A stretch of 64,000 nt of DNA, taken from Metopolophium dirhodum. Lineage: Eukaryota; Arthropoda; Insecta; Hemiptera; Aphididae. A model generated the notes under the pieces. That model made no database searches. It had not been told where the DNA came from and saw nothing but the letters and a program-made list of their open reading frames with translations. Where the stretch lies: assembly GCF_019925205.1 (NCBI RefSeq), contig NC_083561.1, positions 18,413,217 to 18,477,216 on the forward strand. Reading direction: 5' to 3'. Positions 1-9,496 of the stretch are shown here, piece after piece; the first letter of the stretch is position 1, and each line of letters starts with the position of its first letter. Made by a program: the position numbers and the translations under genes.

Positions 1-1230
1 AGATCAGTAACTAAGCGCCAACGTTGCATTTTTGAGAGTGGTACGTTTTCCAAACAAGGGTCCGGAAGAGATGTAGATGGTTCCAGCGTTAAAAAATGGC
101 TTGGCCTCAAAGCTTCTAAATCTTTGGGATCATTGCTAAGGGCACACAAAGGCCGTGAATTTAGAGTGGCTTCAATTTTTGTCAACAAAGTGATCAGTTC
201 TTCACTTGTGAGCCTATGGGTTCCAATGGATCGAAAAGTTAACGACTTAGTCGACTTTACTCCAGCTTCCCAGAGTCCTTCAAAGTGAGGAGAAGACGGA
301 GGATTGAAAACCCAAGTAATTTGGTCCTTGGACAAATGATTTCGTACACTGTGTTGATAGGTTTCTGATGCGATAAAGTTATGTAGCGGGTTTAAAAGAT
401 TCACGGCACCAACGAAATTAGTACCACAATCACTATGGATCTCTTTGATTGGTCCACGACGAGCAGCAAAACGAGTGAACGCTAGGAGGAAAGTTTCCGT
501 TGACAGGTCAGAACTGAGCTCTATGTGCAATGCCTTGGTTACGGTATAGACGAATAAACAAATGTAGGCAGAGCTCCTGGATGATGCGCGACCAGGGATC
601 CTTTGATAGATATCGGGCCAGCATAATCAACGCCTGAGATAGCAAATGGTTTTATCTGTTGTACTCTGTATTTAGGAAGAGCATTTTTGGTTGAACCATT
701 TGAGGTCTAGTGCGAAAGCATGGAATACATAATCGCAGCCAGGACCTAATAGCCTGCCTCCCTGACAGTATCCAAAACTCACGTTGTAAATGTGATTGGA
801 GGGTCATGGCTCCTGGATGGCTTAATGCACAATGGTTGTGATCAATTATTAGATCAGTTAAACGATGACGGGACGGCAACAAAGCAGGATGTTTGTGAAC
901 GTATGGAATTTCAGCGTTGCGAAGCCGACCGCGCACTCTGAGAACACCAACTGGGTCAAGAAACAGGTCTAAACGTCGGAGAGATTTTGAGCAAGGAAGA
1001 CCGTTTGACAGAGCTGCAATTTCGACGGCAAACGTTTGACGTTGGACTAAGTAGACCAAGGCAGAGAGAGCACGAGTGATCTCTGTCACATTTATAATGT
1101 TGCTAATTGGGGCGTCAGAACGGGGCTTGGAAAAACGAAAACAGTAAGCGATTACGCGAAGGATCTTCTGCAGAGATGACATGTGATTTAACAAATCGAT
1201 TATCGGAATGTCTACACTGACGGTGAGCAC
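1..1230 (-). pseudogene. BEL/Pao retrotransposon integrase region (decayed)
   Basis: This is the 3' part of a BEL/Pao pol gene on the minus strand. Residues encoded at 652-1230 include a DPVGVLRVRGRL motif and an HHCC-type integrase zinc-binding segment (HNHCALSHPG followed by a CIPC pair). From about 650 down to 1 the integrase core continues with frame changes: an AISGVDYAGP stretch is legible near the start and a DPKDLEAL stretch near the window edge. The role in a live element would be insertion of the cDNA into chromosomes. Stops and frameshifts make this a relic, and the 3' end and LTR lie outside the window. It continues from the RNase H part at 1231-1785, and beyond the Polinton insertion from the reverse transcriptase part at 11593-12776. 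Confidence 0.85.
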
Positions 1231-1785
1231 AGTAGGTACTCGAGCTTCCCTTGAGGGGGGCCCAGTGAAATCTTCAAGTTAGGTTAACAGTAATTTTGGC
1301 CATTTGTCTGGAGGACTCAGTAAAAATGATGGACCAGTCCACCACAGTGAGTGGTTGAGGAGCTCGGAAGGAAACAATCCGCGCGATGCGCAATCGACTG
1401 GATTCTCCTTCGTGAGAACATGGCGCCAAATTGCAGGTGTGGTTAAATCGTGGATCAGACTGGTTCAATTCACGATGAATGTGGCCCATCGATGAGGGGA
1501 AGACCTAATCCAAACGAGAGCTGTGGTGGAATCAGTCCAGGCGTGGAGTTTGTCAATAGTTATGCGATTAGTGTAGGAGTCAGCAACCAATCGGAGGAGT
1601 TTCGAAGCCAATACGGCACCACACAGTTCCAGACGGGGAATTGTGGACCGCTTGAGAGGGGCTACTTTTGACTTTCCTGTTATGAGATGACAATACACTG
1701 ACGTGACTGTCTCTACACGGAGATACACTGCCGCGGCATAACCTTTTTCAGAGCTATCAGAAAAGGCATGGAGTTGTACAGAAAT
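1231..1785 (-). pseudogene. BEL/Pao RNase H region (decayed)
   Basis: Minus-strand reading gives the RNase H-like stretch of BEL/Pao pol: AISVQLHAFSDSSEKGYAA just inside 1785, then RLELCGAVLASKLL and the HAWTDSTTALVWI motif (acidic residues D of FSDSS, E of LELCGA and D of TDST). A frame change near 1489-1465 is followed by a legible NPVDCASRG segment, the usual linker to integrase. The upstream end stops abruptly at the Polinton target site and resumes at 11593 in the same codon context, so the element was a single reading frame before the insertion. Confidence 0.85.
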
Positions 1786-1791
1786 AGCATG
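1786..1791. repeat. 6-bp target-site duplication, left copy (AGCATG)
   Basis: AGCATG lies immediately outside the left terminus AGTAGTATATATG. The same six bases lie outside the right terminus at 11587-11592. Removing the element and one copy rejoins the BEL/Pao pol sequence. Six-base duplications are characteristic of Polinton/Maverick integration. Confidence 0.93.
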
Positions 1792-1872
1792 AGTAGTATA
1801 TATGTACCAGTCCTGGCACAGTCCATATTATATCAATAAAAGATCACAAAGAAAACAATGTGCAAAAAGATC

Positions 1873-2300
1873 AGAAAATCTAAATGCAATAATAATTAAA
1901 ATATTTTTCGCAAAACTTATGAAATGCAATAATAATTAAAATATTTTTCGCAAAACTTAATTATTAAAAATAAAAATCGAAATGCAATAATAATTAAAAT
2001 ATTTTTCGCAAAACTTATGTTATTAATAATTAAAAATTGAAATGCCATGATCCCCCAAAATATTTTTAAGAAAATCGAAATGCAATAATAATTAAAATAT
2101 TTTTCGCAAAACTTATGTTATTAATAATTGAAAATTGAAATGCCATGATCCCCCCAAAATATTTTTTCACAAATCTAATTGCAATAATAATTAAAATATT
2201 TTTTGCAAAATCACCCCAAAATATTTTTCCCAAAACATATGAAATGTAATAATAATTAAAATATATTTTAATATAATTGTTCTATCAAAAATAAAAATCG
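1873..2300. repeat. AT-rich tandem repeats in the left terminal arm
   Basis: Degenerate units containing GCAATAATAATTAAAATAT and TTTTTCGCAAAACTTA recur about six to eight times, some joined by an ATGCCATGATCCCCC insert. A mirror copy lies at about 11078-11505. A shorter version of the array occurs just inside the second Polinton terminus at about 59765-59880, so it is a family feature of the terminal repeats. Confidence 0.8.
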
Positions 2301-2463
2301 AAATAGCATATTTAATTGCAAAAAAGAAATTGAAAAAATTAATTTAAGTAATTATTATTGCATTTAAACTATCCTAAACAATATTTTTTTTGTGTAAAAT
2401 TTTGCTTTAGATTTTAAAAGTTATACAATTTTTTTTTAAAAAAAAAACAGAAATTTAAATTAT

Positions 2464-2640
2464 GTGTTGAGGTGTTTCGAATGTTGAGTTGCTGAGCCAA
2501 TGAAATAGATGTTGTGAGATGTCTTGAAAGTTGAGTTGTAGTGAATGTTGAACTGTTGATCTAATGCCATAGATTTTATGTTGAGGTGTTGAAAAGTGTT
2601 TGAGTTGTAGAAACATAGATTTTGCGATTTGATGTTAATA
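2464..2640. repeat. GTTGAG-rich degenerate tandem array
   Basis: Words such as TTGAGGTGTT, TTGAGTTG and ATAGATGTT or ATAGATTTT recur roughly every 55-60 bp in about three copies just upstream of the BRO-N gene. Its composition (G/T-rich strand) differs from the surrounding AT-rich DNA. The mirror copy is at 10738-10914. A promoter role is possible because of its position, but nothing in the sequence proves it. Confidence 0.6.
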
Positions 2641-2747
2641 TCTCAGAAGTTAGGATTGCTGGAAAACTTGAACATTGCTTGTAAAATATATTAGTGATAA
2701 ATAATATTATTCATTAACATGTTCCTGAAAATATATTACATTATTGG

Positions 2748-3881
2748 ATGTTATATTACAATTTGCTAGATACAAAAAAAGAAATTGAGTTTGAATATTT
2801 TTTATATTTAAATGAATCTGTAATGCCTTCAATAAATAATAATTTGGAATCTAATCTAGTAAAAACTCCATCTAGCCAAGATTTGTGTGATGGATTAGTG
2901 AGTAGATTAAATAAGATATTTACTTATGACAACAGAACTATAAAAATTGTAGGAACTGTAGATCAACCTTGGTTTAGAGCAAAGGATGTTTTAACAATTT
3001 TAGGATATGAAGATATATCTACTAAAAAAAAATTACAAAGAATATCATCTATTTTTAAAAAATATTTAAATGAAATCATAAAGGCGGGAGTCACGGTGAC
3101 TCCCACCTCTTTAGGATATAATGAAGGCAAGGAAATTTATATAAATGAGCCTGGACTGTATTCTTTAGTTATGAATTCAAGATTAAAATTAAAAACTGCT
3201 GAACATTTTCAAATGTATGTATATACTGAATTAATACCAAGTATTCGTAAAATAAATCAAAGAAGATATGAAAACGAGATAAGCAGCAGAGACAATAAAA
3301 TAGATACTTTAGTATTAAAAAACACAAATATAATACATCGTTTAGAGTCTATTGAAATAAGTCAATTTCAAACACAAACTAAATTAGATGATATACATTC
3401 CAAACTTAATGACACAAACTATAAACTTGACAAAGCTTTACCTGATCGAAATGTTGATCCAGTTGATAAAGAATTAAAACATCAATATATACTTTTTAAA
3501 AATAAATTAATAGATAACGAATACATGTTTTTGAGAGGTCAGGATAAATATATAAGAAATAAAATTAATTTTTACAAGAACAATTTTGATATTATTATAG
3601 AACCAAGAAAAAATCCTAACCCTATAGATTTAGTAAACAGACTTAAGGAAAAAATATCACTTATAAATAAAAGTAATTATTCTTATGTTGTAGGTAATTT
3701 TAAGTGTTCAGGCGAGTACAAAATATTATCTAATACCAAAAAATGCAAGAAGATTTTAAATTTAAAAAAAGAAAATTCTAAAATATTATATCGAATAAAT
3801 AAAATAACATTATTAGATTATTCAGAAAAAATGTTTTTAAAATTAATAAATGAATTAGATAACGAAAAATATAATGTTTAA
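2748..3881 (+). CDS. BRO-N domain protein with a viral-type C-terminal domain, left-arm copy
   Basis: The 377-residue protein starts at ATG 2748. Residues about 55-165 match the BRO-N/MSV199 DNA-binding fold seen in large DNA viruses: a TYDNRTIKIVGT strand, PWFRAKDVLTILGY, INEPGLYSLVMNSRL and YTELIPSIRK. Residues about 170-235 look coiled (EISSRDNKIDTLVLKN, then DDIHSKLNDTNYKLDK). The C-terminal part (MFLRGQDKYIRNK onwards) resembles the DUF3627-like tail that accompanies MSV199 in insect viruses. The likely role is DNA binding or regulation of the element's expression or replication; no enzymatic motif is visible. A stem-loop lies 54 bases after the stop codon. The copy in the other arm (9497-10630) encodes an identical protein. 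Confidence 0.8.
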   Translation: MLYYNLLDTKKEIEFEYFLYLNESVMPSINNNLESNLVKTPSSQDLCDGLVSRLNKIFTYDNRTIKIVGTVDQPWFRAKDVLTILGYEDISTKKKLQRISSIFKKYLNEIIKAGVTVTPTSLGYNEGKEIYINEPGLYSLVMNSRLKLKTAEHFQMYVYTELIPSIRKINQRRYENEISSRDNKIDTLVLKNTNIIHRLESIEISQFQTQTKLDDIHSKLNDTNYKLDKALPDRNVDPVDKELKHQYILFKNKLIDNEYMFLRGQDKYIRNKINFYKNNFDIIIEPRKNPNPIDLVNRLKEKISLINKSNYSYVVGNFKCSGEYKILSNTKKCKKILNLKKENSKILYRINKITLLDYSEKMFLKLINELDNEKYNV

Positions 3882-3934
3882 ATTGATATTCCATATTTTA
3901 TTTTATTGCCTTAAATATAACTATTTGATGATTC

Positions 3935-3953
3935 TAATAATGCCACATTATTA
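3935..3953 (+). terminator. Perfect 8-bp stem-loop downstream of the BRO-N gene
   Basis: TAATAATG-CCA-CATTATTA is a perfect 8-bp stem with a 3-base loop, embedded in ATTC...AAAA. The same stem with different loops recurs at 4836-4854 and 4938-4956. It lies between the BRO-N stop and the next start codon. A 3'-end or polyadenylation hairpin is a reasonable reading, by analogy with mimivirus and virophage transcripts. Confidence 0.55.
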
Positions 3954-3977
3954 AAACCGATTTTATAGAATTAAAAG

Positions 3978-4379
3978 ATGGAATGTTTTAAAATAAAAAA
4001 TATAGAATTTTTAAAATGTTTGGAAAAAATCAACAGATTAAGAGACATAGATTTATATAAATTTATAGAGAAATTAATATATGGTGAACTAAGTCAAAAT
4101 GAAATGGAAATGTATAAAGATTCTATTAGGAAATTAGGTGTTGATGAATTTTTAAAATATATTATAAAAAATTCCATCCAACCTAAGTGTACACATTCAT
4201 CGTTGAAAGTTAAAAGATTCCATATTACATCCCTTATGTTGGAGAATTATGTATTATTTATTGAAGAAAGTCAACAGTTTTTAAATGATTTGAAGTTAAA
4301 AGTTTTATTAAAAATTATTCCAAATAAAAATATCATTGTTAAGAACGGAGAAATTGTGAATATTATTTTAAATGACTAA
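3978..4379 (+). CDS. Unknown 133-residue Polinton-borne protein, left-arm copy
   Basis: An ATG at 3978 opens a 133-codon frame of strongly AT-biased codons. I do not recognise the family. The protein is Lys/Ile/Leu-rich, predicted largely helical, with no signal peptide or membrane segment. A KCTHSSLKVKRFH stretch near residue 70 holds its notable Cys and His residues. It sits 96 bases after the BRO-N gene, with a stem-loop between them, and precedes another small gene on the same strand, so the three probably form a co-oriented set. The copy in the opposite arm (8999-9400) is identical at protein level, which together with an intact frame argues that it is a real gene. Confidence 0.6.
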   Translation: MECFKIKNIEFLKCLEKINRLRDIDLYKFIEKLIYGELSQNEMEMYKDSIRKLGVDEFLKYIIKNSIQPKCTHSSLKVKRFHITSLMLENYVLFIEESQQFLNDLKLKVLLKIIPNKNIIVKNGEIVNIILND

Positions 4380-4491
4380 CCAGTATTCTGTGACATTCGT
4401 TGTATTAATTATAATAATATTCATGAATAAAGAAAATTGAATAAAGAAATTGAGTTTGTAATTGGAAAATATTATAGAATATGAAATAGAT

Positions 4492-4815
4492 ATGGATTTC
4501 AAAAATAAAGACATTCTTAATGAATACAAAAATTATCATCCCTGGGATCAAACTATACCGTACGATTTTTCAAAAAAATTATTTTATTTTCAAAATCCCA
4601 TACAATATTCAAATTCAACCTACATGCCTTTGGAAGATTATGTTTATAATAAAATCACAGATTTACCAGATTTCAAGAAAGAATACTATATGACTAAAAT
4701 AAAAAATATTAATGCTCATCTAGCTGTTTTAGATAGACAAATTGAAGACGATTCCATAAGACATTGTGGTGAAGTTTTTGATGCTATGGAGCTTGAAATA
4801 TCTCTAATAATTTAA
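4492..4815 (+). CDS. Unknown 107-residue Polinton-borne protein, left-arm copy
   Basis: The frame opens right after a TAA at 4459-4461, but the first in-frame ATG is at 4492, so I take that start (MDFKNKDILNEY). I do not recognise the family. The protein is rich in aromatic and acidic residues (NYHPWDQTIPYDFSKKLFYF near the N-terminus, then MPLEDYVYNKITDLP and a helical C-terminus with HCGEVFDAMELE). It has no signal peptide or membrane span. A stem-loop identical in stem to the one after the BRO-N gene lies 20 bases after its stop. The opposite arm holds an identical copy (8563-8886). Confidence 0.55.
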   Translation: MDFKNKDILNEYKNYHPWDQTIPYDFSKKLFYFQNPIQYSNSTYMPLEDYVYNKITDLPDFKKEYYMTKIKNINAHLAVLDRQIEDDSIRHCGEVFDAMELEISLII

Positions 4816-4835
4816 ATATTATAATTTTATAATTC

Positions 4836-4854
4836 TAATAATGTTGCATTATTA
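4836..4854 (+). terminator. Stem-loop after the 107-residue gene
   Basis: TAATAATG-TTG-CATTATTA has the same perfect 8-bp stem as 3935-3953 but a different loop, 20 bases after the stop codon. Confidence 0.55.
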
Positions 4855-4937
4855 AAACTTGGATTACACTGTTCAAATTAATGGAACATATATTATTTTA
4901 TTTACTGACTTATACATATATAACTATACGATAATTC

Positions 4938-4956
4938 TAATAATGTTACATTATTA
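4938..4956 (+). terminator. Third copy of the stem-loop
   Basis: TAATAATG-TTA-CATTATTA is followed by AAAATT and a TTTTATAGAATT also seen after the first hairpin. It lies outside the inverted arm, so only the left side has it. No gene precedes it directly, which suggests a lost or unrecognised gene between 4855 and 4937. Confidence 0.5.
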
Positions 4957-6210
4957 AAATTAAATTTTATAGAATTTTATTGCAGGTGTTATCTCGTACA
5001 TTCCGCAGATCTGTTCATTGAATGTCAGACACCATTTAAGTTGTTTTAGCTGAAAAATAAACTTATTATACAATTAGTAAAATTTATGTATTATAATATT
5101 TAAGAATTCAAGACGAATTGAAAGTCCATGTGCCGCTCAATGTCATTATATAATTATTATTCTGAATTAATTTATATATTAGTAAAAAATCTAAAATTTG
5201 TAAAATTTAAGGAATCGGAAATCATATTTAAATACCACATATCTTCCTTCGAATCTATTAAAACTATATATAGTGAAAAAATGAACTGTTGTTTTAGATA
5301 ATGAATTTAAACTAGTTCTACCCGATAGAGGAATATAGATTACCTGAAAAAAGGTTACATTTCGCATTTGATTGCATTTGAAAAATTTTTATAATTTAAT
5401 TGAATAATATTAACTTATTTTTAATGATCATATTCGTATCTTTTTATTTTTAAGACAATCCTACAATGAATTTAAAAAATCTAATATCTGAAATATTTTA
5501 TATACAGTTGCATATATGTAATAATTAATTAATTTCAAAAGATGTTTTTCTTGAAAGTATAACCATATAATTAATACATTTAATACAAAATATCTCTGAA
5601 AGTCCACATTCCGCAAATATAATGATCTTAATAACGTTTACTCCTTAACATATACAGATACTCGTTTATAGAGTAGATATATTGAGTAACACTCCAGCAC
5701 GCCTTTATCTTTTCCGTTTTATAGGAAAGTGGCAATAATTCGAAATCGTTATTAGTTATATTATATACCAGCACGTCTTATATTTTCGTTTATAGAATAA
5801 AGACAATAATTCAGGTTAATTACACTAACAAAATGTAGACATTCAAAAAACAATTTATATAAATATATATGTTTTTAACAAATATATTGTTTTTGTGTAG
5901 AATTTTTATACATTATACTGACATCGTAATAATATTAAAAATAAATTTATGTAGAAATAATATGTAGGTCAACAAATATTTCATTTTAATTATCTATGTG
6001 GTTTTATTTTAAAAACATATATGTTTTTAACAAATATATATTTTTTTTACTGAGGATATCCGTAGATATCGTGTGACGTAATATTCCGTCTATCGAATAT
6101 TCTAGAACAATTTTATTAGTTATTAAATACGATCGACGAGCATAATTAATTCACACTCGCCGGCTGAACTGAAAAGTTGTTGGTCGCATCGCTGGCACTC
6201 TCCCTGAAAT
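4957..6210. other. Left-only AT-rich segment of the Polinton, no clear gene
   Basis: I see no convincing coding region. The segment contains a tandem pair of related units beginning CCAGCACGYCTT (5694 and 5768), each followed by a TTTTCGTTT...AATAATTC pattern. It also has a more GC-rich stretch at about 6060-6330 that leads into the reverse transcriptase relic. The block 4883-7052 has no counterpart in the right arm. Confidence 0.6.
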
Positions 6211-6319
6211 TTGTCATGCAATAGCGAATTGACGCTAAATCATGACAGACGTAGGGGGGAAGGAGTGTTACATCAAACGACCAACGGACTTGCTGTAACC
6301 ACGGATGGAAATCCATCGC

Positions 6320-7790
6320 AGGATTATAGTAAGTATGTAAATATATTTTTATCGAAATATTTTAATAACCAAAATAATTATAATTTTATTAAAACAACTT
6401 TGTCGAAAACAGTTTGTAATCCTTGGATTACAAAAGGAATTATTGCTTCTATAAAAATACGTAATAAATTAATTAGAAAAAAACAATCTCTAGGATTGTT
6501 TTACAAATCAAAAATTAGGCATTATATCAAAATTTTACGTGAAAATCACTTTATAAAACAAATTAATATTATTCACAAAAAAAATCCTAAAATACAATGG
6601 GAATTACTCTGCAATTATTTAAAAATTAATAAGAAGAAAACTGTTATCGACATTGATTGTAATAAATTAAATAATCATTATGTAAATATAGGTCCTAAAC
6701 TTGCTTCTAAAATACCTTCTGTGGAAGCCAAATTAAAAACTAAATGCAATTATTCTTTAAATTCTATTTTTTTCGAGCCAATTAGTCCAGATGAAATAAT
6801 ATCAAACATTTTTTCTCTTAAAAATAATATAGCTCCAGGTGCCGATAAAATTAGTGTAGAATTATTAAAATCCAAACATTCTATAATCTCTAAACCTTTA
6901 TCGTGTATGTTTAATTCATTTGTAGAAAAAAATTATTTTCCGAGTGAATTTAAACACGCTGATATTGTTTCTATATATAAAAATATTGGATGCAAATTAG
7001 ATCCCAATAATTATCGACCAATCTCTTTAATATCTAATATTGCAAAAATTTTAGAAAAATGCATCTATACTAGAATAACTAATTTCTTAAATAAAAATAA
7101 TTTACTGTCTAGTTCACAATTTGGCTTTCGGGAAAGAAGAAGCACTGAAGACGCAATAACTATATTAATTTCACATATAAAAACAGATAAAAAATATAAG
7201 CTTGTTGTTTTCTTAGATCTAAAAAAAGCTTTTGATACTGTTGATCATAACTTATTGTTATTAAAATTGGAAAATATAGGCATAAGGGGAGTTGCATAGA
7301 AATTACTTAAGTCTTACTTGGAAAATCGAACATGTTGCACAAAATTAGGTAAAAAAAAATCTGTTAAAAAATTAATTACTTGTGGAGTTCCTCAAGGAAC
7401 TTGTCTTGGACCTTTATTATTTATTATTTATATTAACAGTTTAACAAATATTAAATTAAACGGAAACTTAGTGCTTTTCGCGGACGATACTGCCTTAGTG
7501 GTAGATGCAGATAACCCGAAAGATCTATATCGAAAAACAAATAACGATCTTCTAAAAATTAAAAACTGGTTAATGGAAAATAAATTATCTCTAAATATCT
7601 CTAAAACGCAATTTATAGATTTTTCGGAAAAAATAGACAAAAACAACAATTTAACAATTCATAATTACCATTGTAAAAATACTTTTAATATTCCAAATAT
7701 TTGTAATTGTCAGAATCTCGAAATTGTTGAGGAATATAAATATTTAGGTGTTATAATTGATCGTGAACTTACTTGGAAATTTCAATTATA
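6320..7790 (+). pseudogene. Non-LTR reverse transcriptase relic inside the Polinton
   Basis: The reading begins without a usable start (legible from SKYVNIFLSKYF) and runs through NPWITKGIIASIK, a pre-RT linker, to RT motifs: NYRPISLISNIAKILEK, SQFGFRERRSTEDA, VVFLDLKKAFDTVDH, GVPQGTCLGPLLF and FADDTALVV (the catalytic ADD). An in-frame TAG at 7297-7299 interrupts it. The mirrored copy at 7793-8495 has a Tyr codon at that point. It lacks the endonuclease and the 3' end and stops at the fold-back centre. It resembles Jockey/CR1-group elements; the exact clade is uncertain. In a live element this protein copies RNA into the target site. Confidence 0.85.
7053..7755 (+). repeat. Fold-back arm 1 of the reverse transcriptase relic
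   Basis: This 703-bp arm is the reverse complement of 7793-8495, of the same length, with a loop of about 37 bases between them. One substitution was seen: G at 7299 against C on the matching strand (8249), which makes a stop in one copy and Tyr in the other. Confidence 0.9.
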
Positions 7791-7792
7791 AC

Positions 7793-8495
7793 TATAACAC
7801 CTAAATATTTATATTCCTCAACAATTTCGAGATTCTGACAATTACAAATATTTGGAATATTAAAAGTATTTTTACAATGGTAATTATGAATTGTTAAATT
7901 GTTGTTTTTGTCTATTTTTTCCGAAAAATCTATAAATTGCGTTTTAGAGATATTTAGAGATAATTTATTTTCCATTAACCAGTTTTTAATTTTTAGAAGA
8001 TCGTTATTTGTTTTTCGATATAGATCTTTCGGGTTATCTGCATCTACCACTAAGGCAGTATCGTCCGCGAAAAGCACTAAGTTTCCGTTTAATTTAATAT
8101 TTGTTAAACTGTTAATATAAATAATAAATAATAAAGGTCCAAGACAAGTTCCTTGAGGAACTCCACAAGTAATTAATTTTTTAACAGATTTTTTTTTACC
8201 TAATTTTGTGCAACATGTTCGATTTTCCAAGTAAGACTTAAGTAATTTGTATGCAACTCCCCTTATGCCTATATTTTCCAATTTTAATAACAATAAGTTA
8301 TGATCAACAGTATCAAAAGCTTTTTTTAGATCTAAGAAAACAACAAGCTTATATTTTTTATCTGTTTTTATATGTGAAATTAATATAGTTATTGCGTCTT
8401 CAGTGCTTCTTCTTTCCCGAAAGCCAAATTGTGAACTAGACAGTAAATTATTTTTATTTAAGAAATTAGTTATTCTAGTATAGATGCATTTTTCT
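7793..8495 (-). pseudogene. Reverse transcriptase relic, fold-back arm 2
   Basis: Minus-strand copy of the RT fragment, from about the SSSQFGF motif region to the EEYKYLGVI segment, with the FADDTALVV catalytic motif intact and no stop where arm 1 has TAG. At 8495/8496 it joins the right Polinton arm directly, skipping the 2,170 bases (4883-7052) that separate these parts on the left. Confidence 0.88.
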
Positions 8496-8523
8496 ATTAA
8501 TTTGAACAGTGTAATCCAAGTTT

Positions 8524-8542
8524 TAATAATGCAACATTATTA
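8524..8542 (-). terminator. Stem-loop after the 107-residue gene, right arm
   Basis: Mirror copy of 4836-4854. Confidence 0.55.
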
Positions 8543-8562
8543 GAATTATAAAATTATAATAT

Positions 8563-8886
8563 TTAAATTATTAGAGATATTTCAAGCTCCATAGCATCAA
8601 AAACTTCACCACAATGTCTTATGGAATCGTCTTCAATTTGTCTATCTAAAACAGCTAGATGAGCATTAATATTTTTTATTTTAGTCATATAGTATTCTTT
8701 CTTGAAATCTGGTAAATCTGTGATTTTATTATAAACATAATCTTCCAAAGGCATGTAGGTTGAATTTGAATATTGTATGGGATTTTGAAAATAAAATAAT
8801 TTTTTTGAAAAATCGTACGGTATAGTTTGATCCCAGGGATGATAATTTTTGTATTCATTAAGAATGTCTTTATTTTTGAAATCCAT
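8563..8886 (-). CDS. Unknown 107-residue Polinton-borne protein, right-arm copy
   Basis: Identical at protein level to the left-arm gene at 4492-4815, with the same start choice (first ATG after an upstream in-frame stop). No family is recognised. Conservation of the frame in both arms is expected from arm homogenisation, so it is not independent evidence of selection. Confidence 0.55.
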   Translation of the reverse strand: MDFKNKDILNEYKNYHPWDQTIPYDFSKKLFYFQNPIQYSNSTYMPLEDYVYNKITDLPDFKKEYYMTKIKNINAHLAVLDRQIEDDSIRHCGEVFDAMELEISLII

Positions 8887-8998
8887 ATCTATTTCATATT
8901 CTATAATATTTTCCAATTACAAACTCAATTTCTTTATTCAATTTTCTTTATTCATGAATATTATTATAATTAATACAACGAATGTCACAGAATACTGG

Positions 8999-9400
8999 TT
9001 AGTCATTTAAAATAATATTCACAATTTCTCCGTTCTTAACAATGATATTTTTATTTGGAATAATTTTTAATAAAACTTTTAACTTCAAATCATTTAAAAA
9101 CTGTTGACTTTCTTCAATAAATAATACATAATTCTCCAACATAAGGGATGTAATATGGAATCTTTTAACTTTCAACGATGAATGTGTACACTTAGGTTGG
9201 ATGGAATTTTTTATAATATATTTTAAAAATTCATCAACACCTAATTTCCTAATAGAATCTTTATACATTTCCATTTCATTTTGACTTAGTTCACCATATA
9301 TTAATTTCTCTATAAATTTATATAAATCTATGTCTCTTAATCTGTTGATTTTTTCCAAACATTTTAAAAATTCTATATTTTTTATTTTAAAACATTCCAT
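8999..9400 (-). CDS. Unknown 133-residue Polinton-borne protein, right-arm copy
   Basis: Mirror copy of 3978-4379 with an identical protein. It lies between the two other genes of the arm in the same order and spacing. Confidence 0.6.
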   Translation of the reverse strand: MECFKIKNIEFLKCLEKINRLRDIDLYKFIEKLIYGELSQNEMEMYKDSIRKLGVDEFLKYIIKNSIQPKCTHSSLKVKRFHITSLMLENYVLFIEESQQFLNDLKLKVLLKIIPNKNIIVKNGEIVNIILND

Positions 9401-9424
9401 CTTTTAATTCTATAAAATCGGTTT

Positions 9425-9443
9425 TAATAATGTGGCATTATTA
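9425..9443 (-). terminator. Stem-loop after the BRO-N gene, right arm
   Basis: Mirror copy of 3935-3953. Confidence 0.55.
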
Positions 9444-9496
9444 GAATCATCAAATAGTTATATTTAAGGCAATAAAATAAAATATGGAATATCAAT

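Larger units (their letters stand above)
1792..4882 (+). repeat. Left inverted-repeat arm of the Polinton
   Basis: It is the reverse complement of 8496-11586 with exactly the same length and no gap that I could find. It contains an AT-rich tandem array, a GTTGAG-rich array, three genes, and two of the three left-side stem-loops (the third, 4938-4956, lies just outside it). The junction of the matching arm with non-matching DNA is at 4882/4883. Confidence 0.93.

Noticed and set aside
1800..2300. CRISPR-like spacing of repeats in the Polinton terminus
   Set aside because: Units are AT-rich tandem repeats without unique spacers, in a eukaryotic transposon.
7428..7649. Minus-strand frame antisense to the RT relic
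   Set aside because: Shadow of the RT coding frame, repeated at 7899-8120 only because the RT is folded back.
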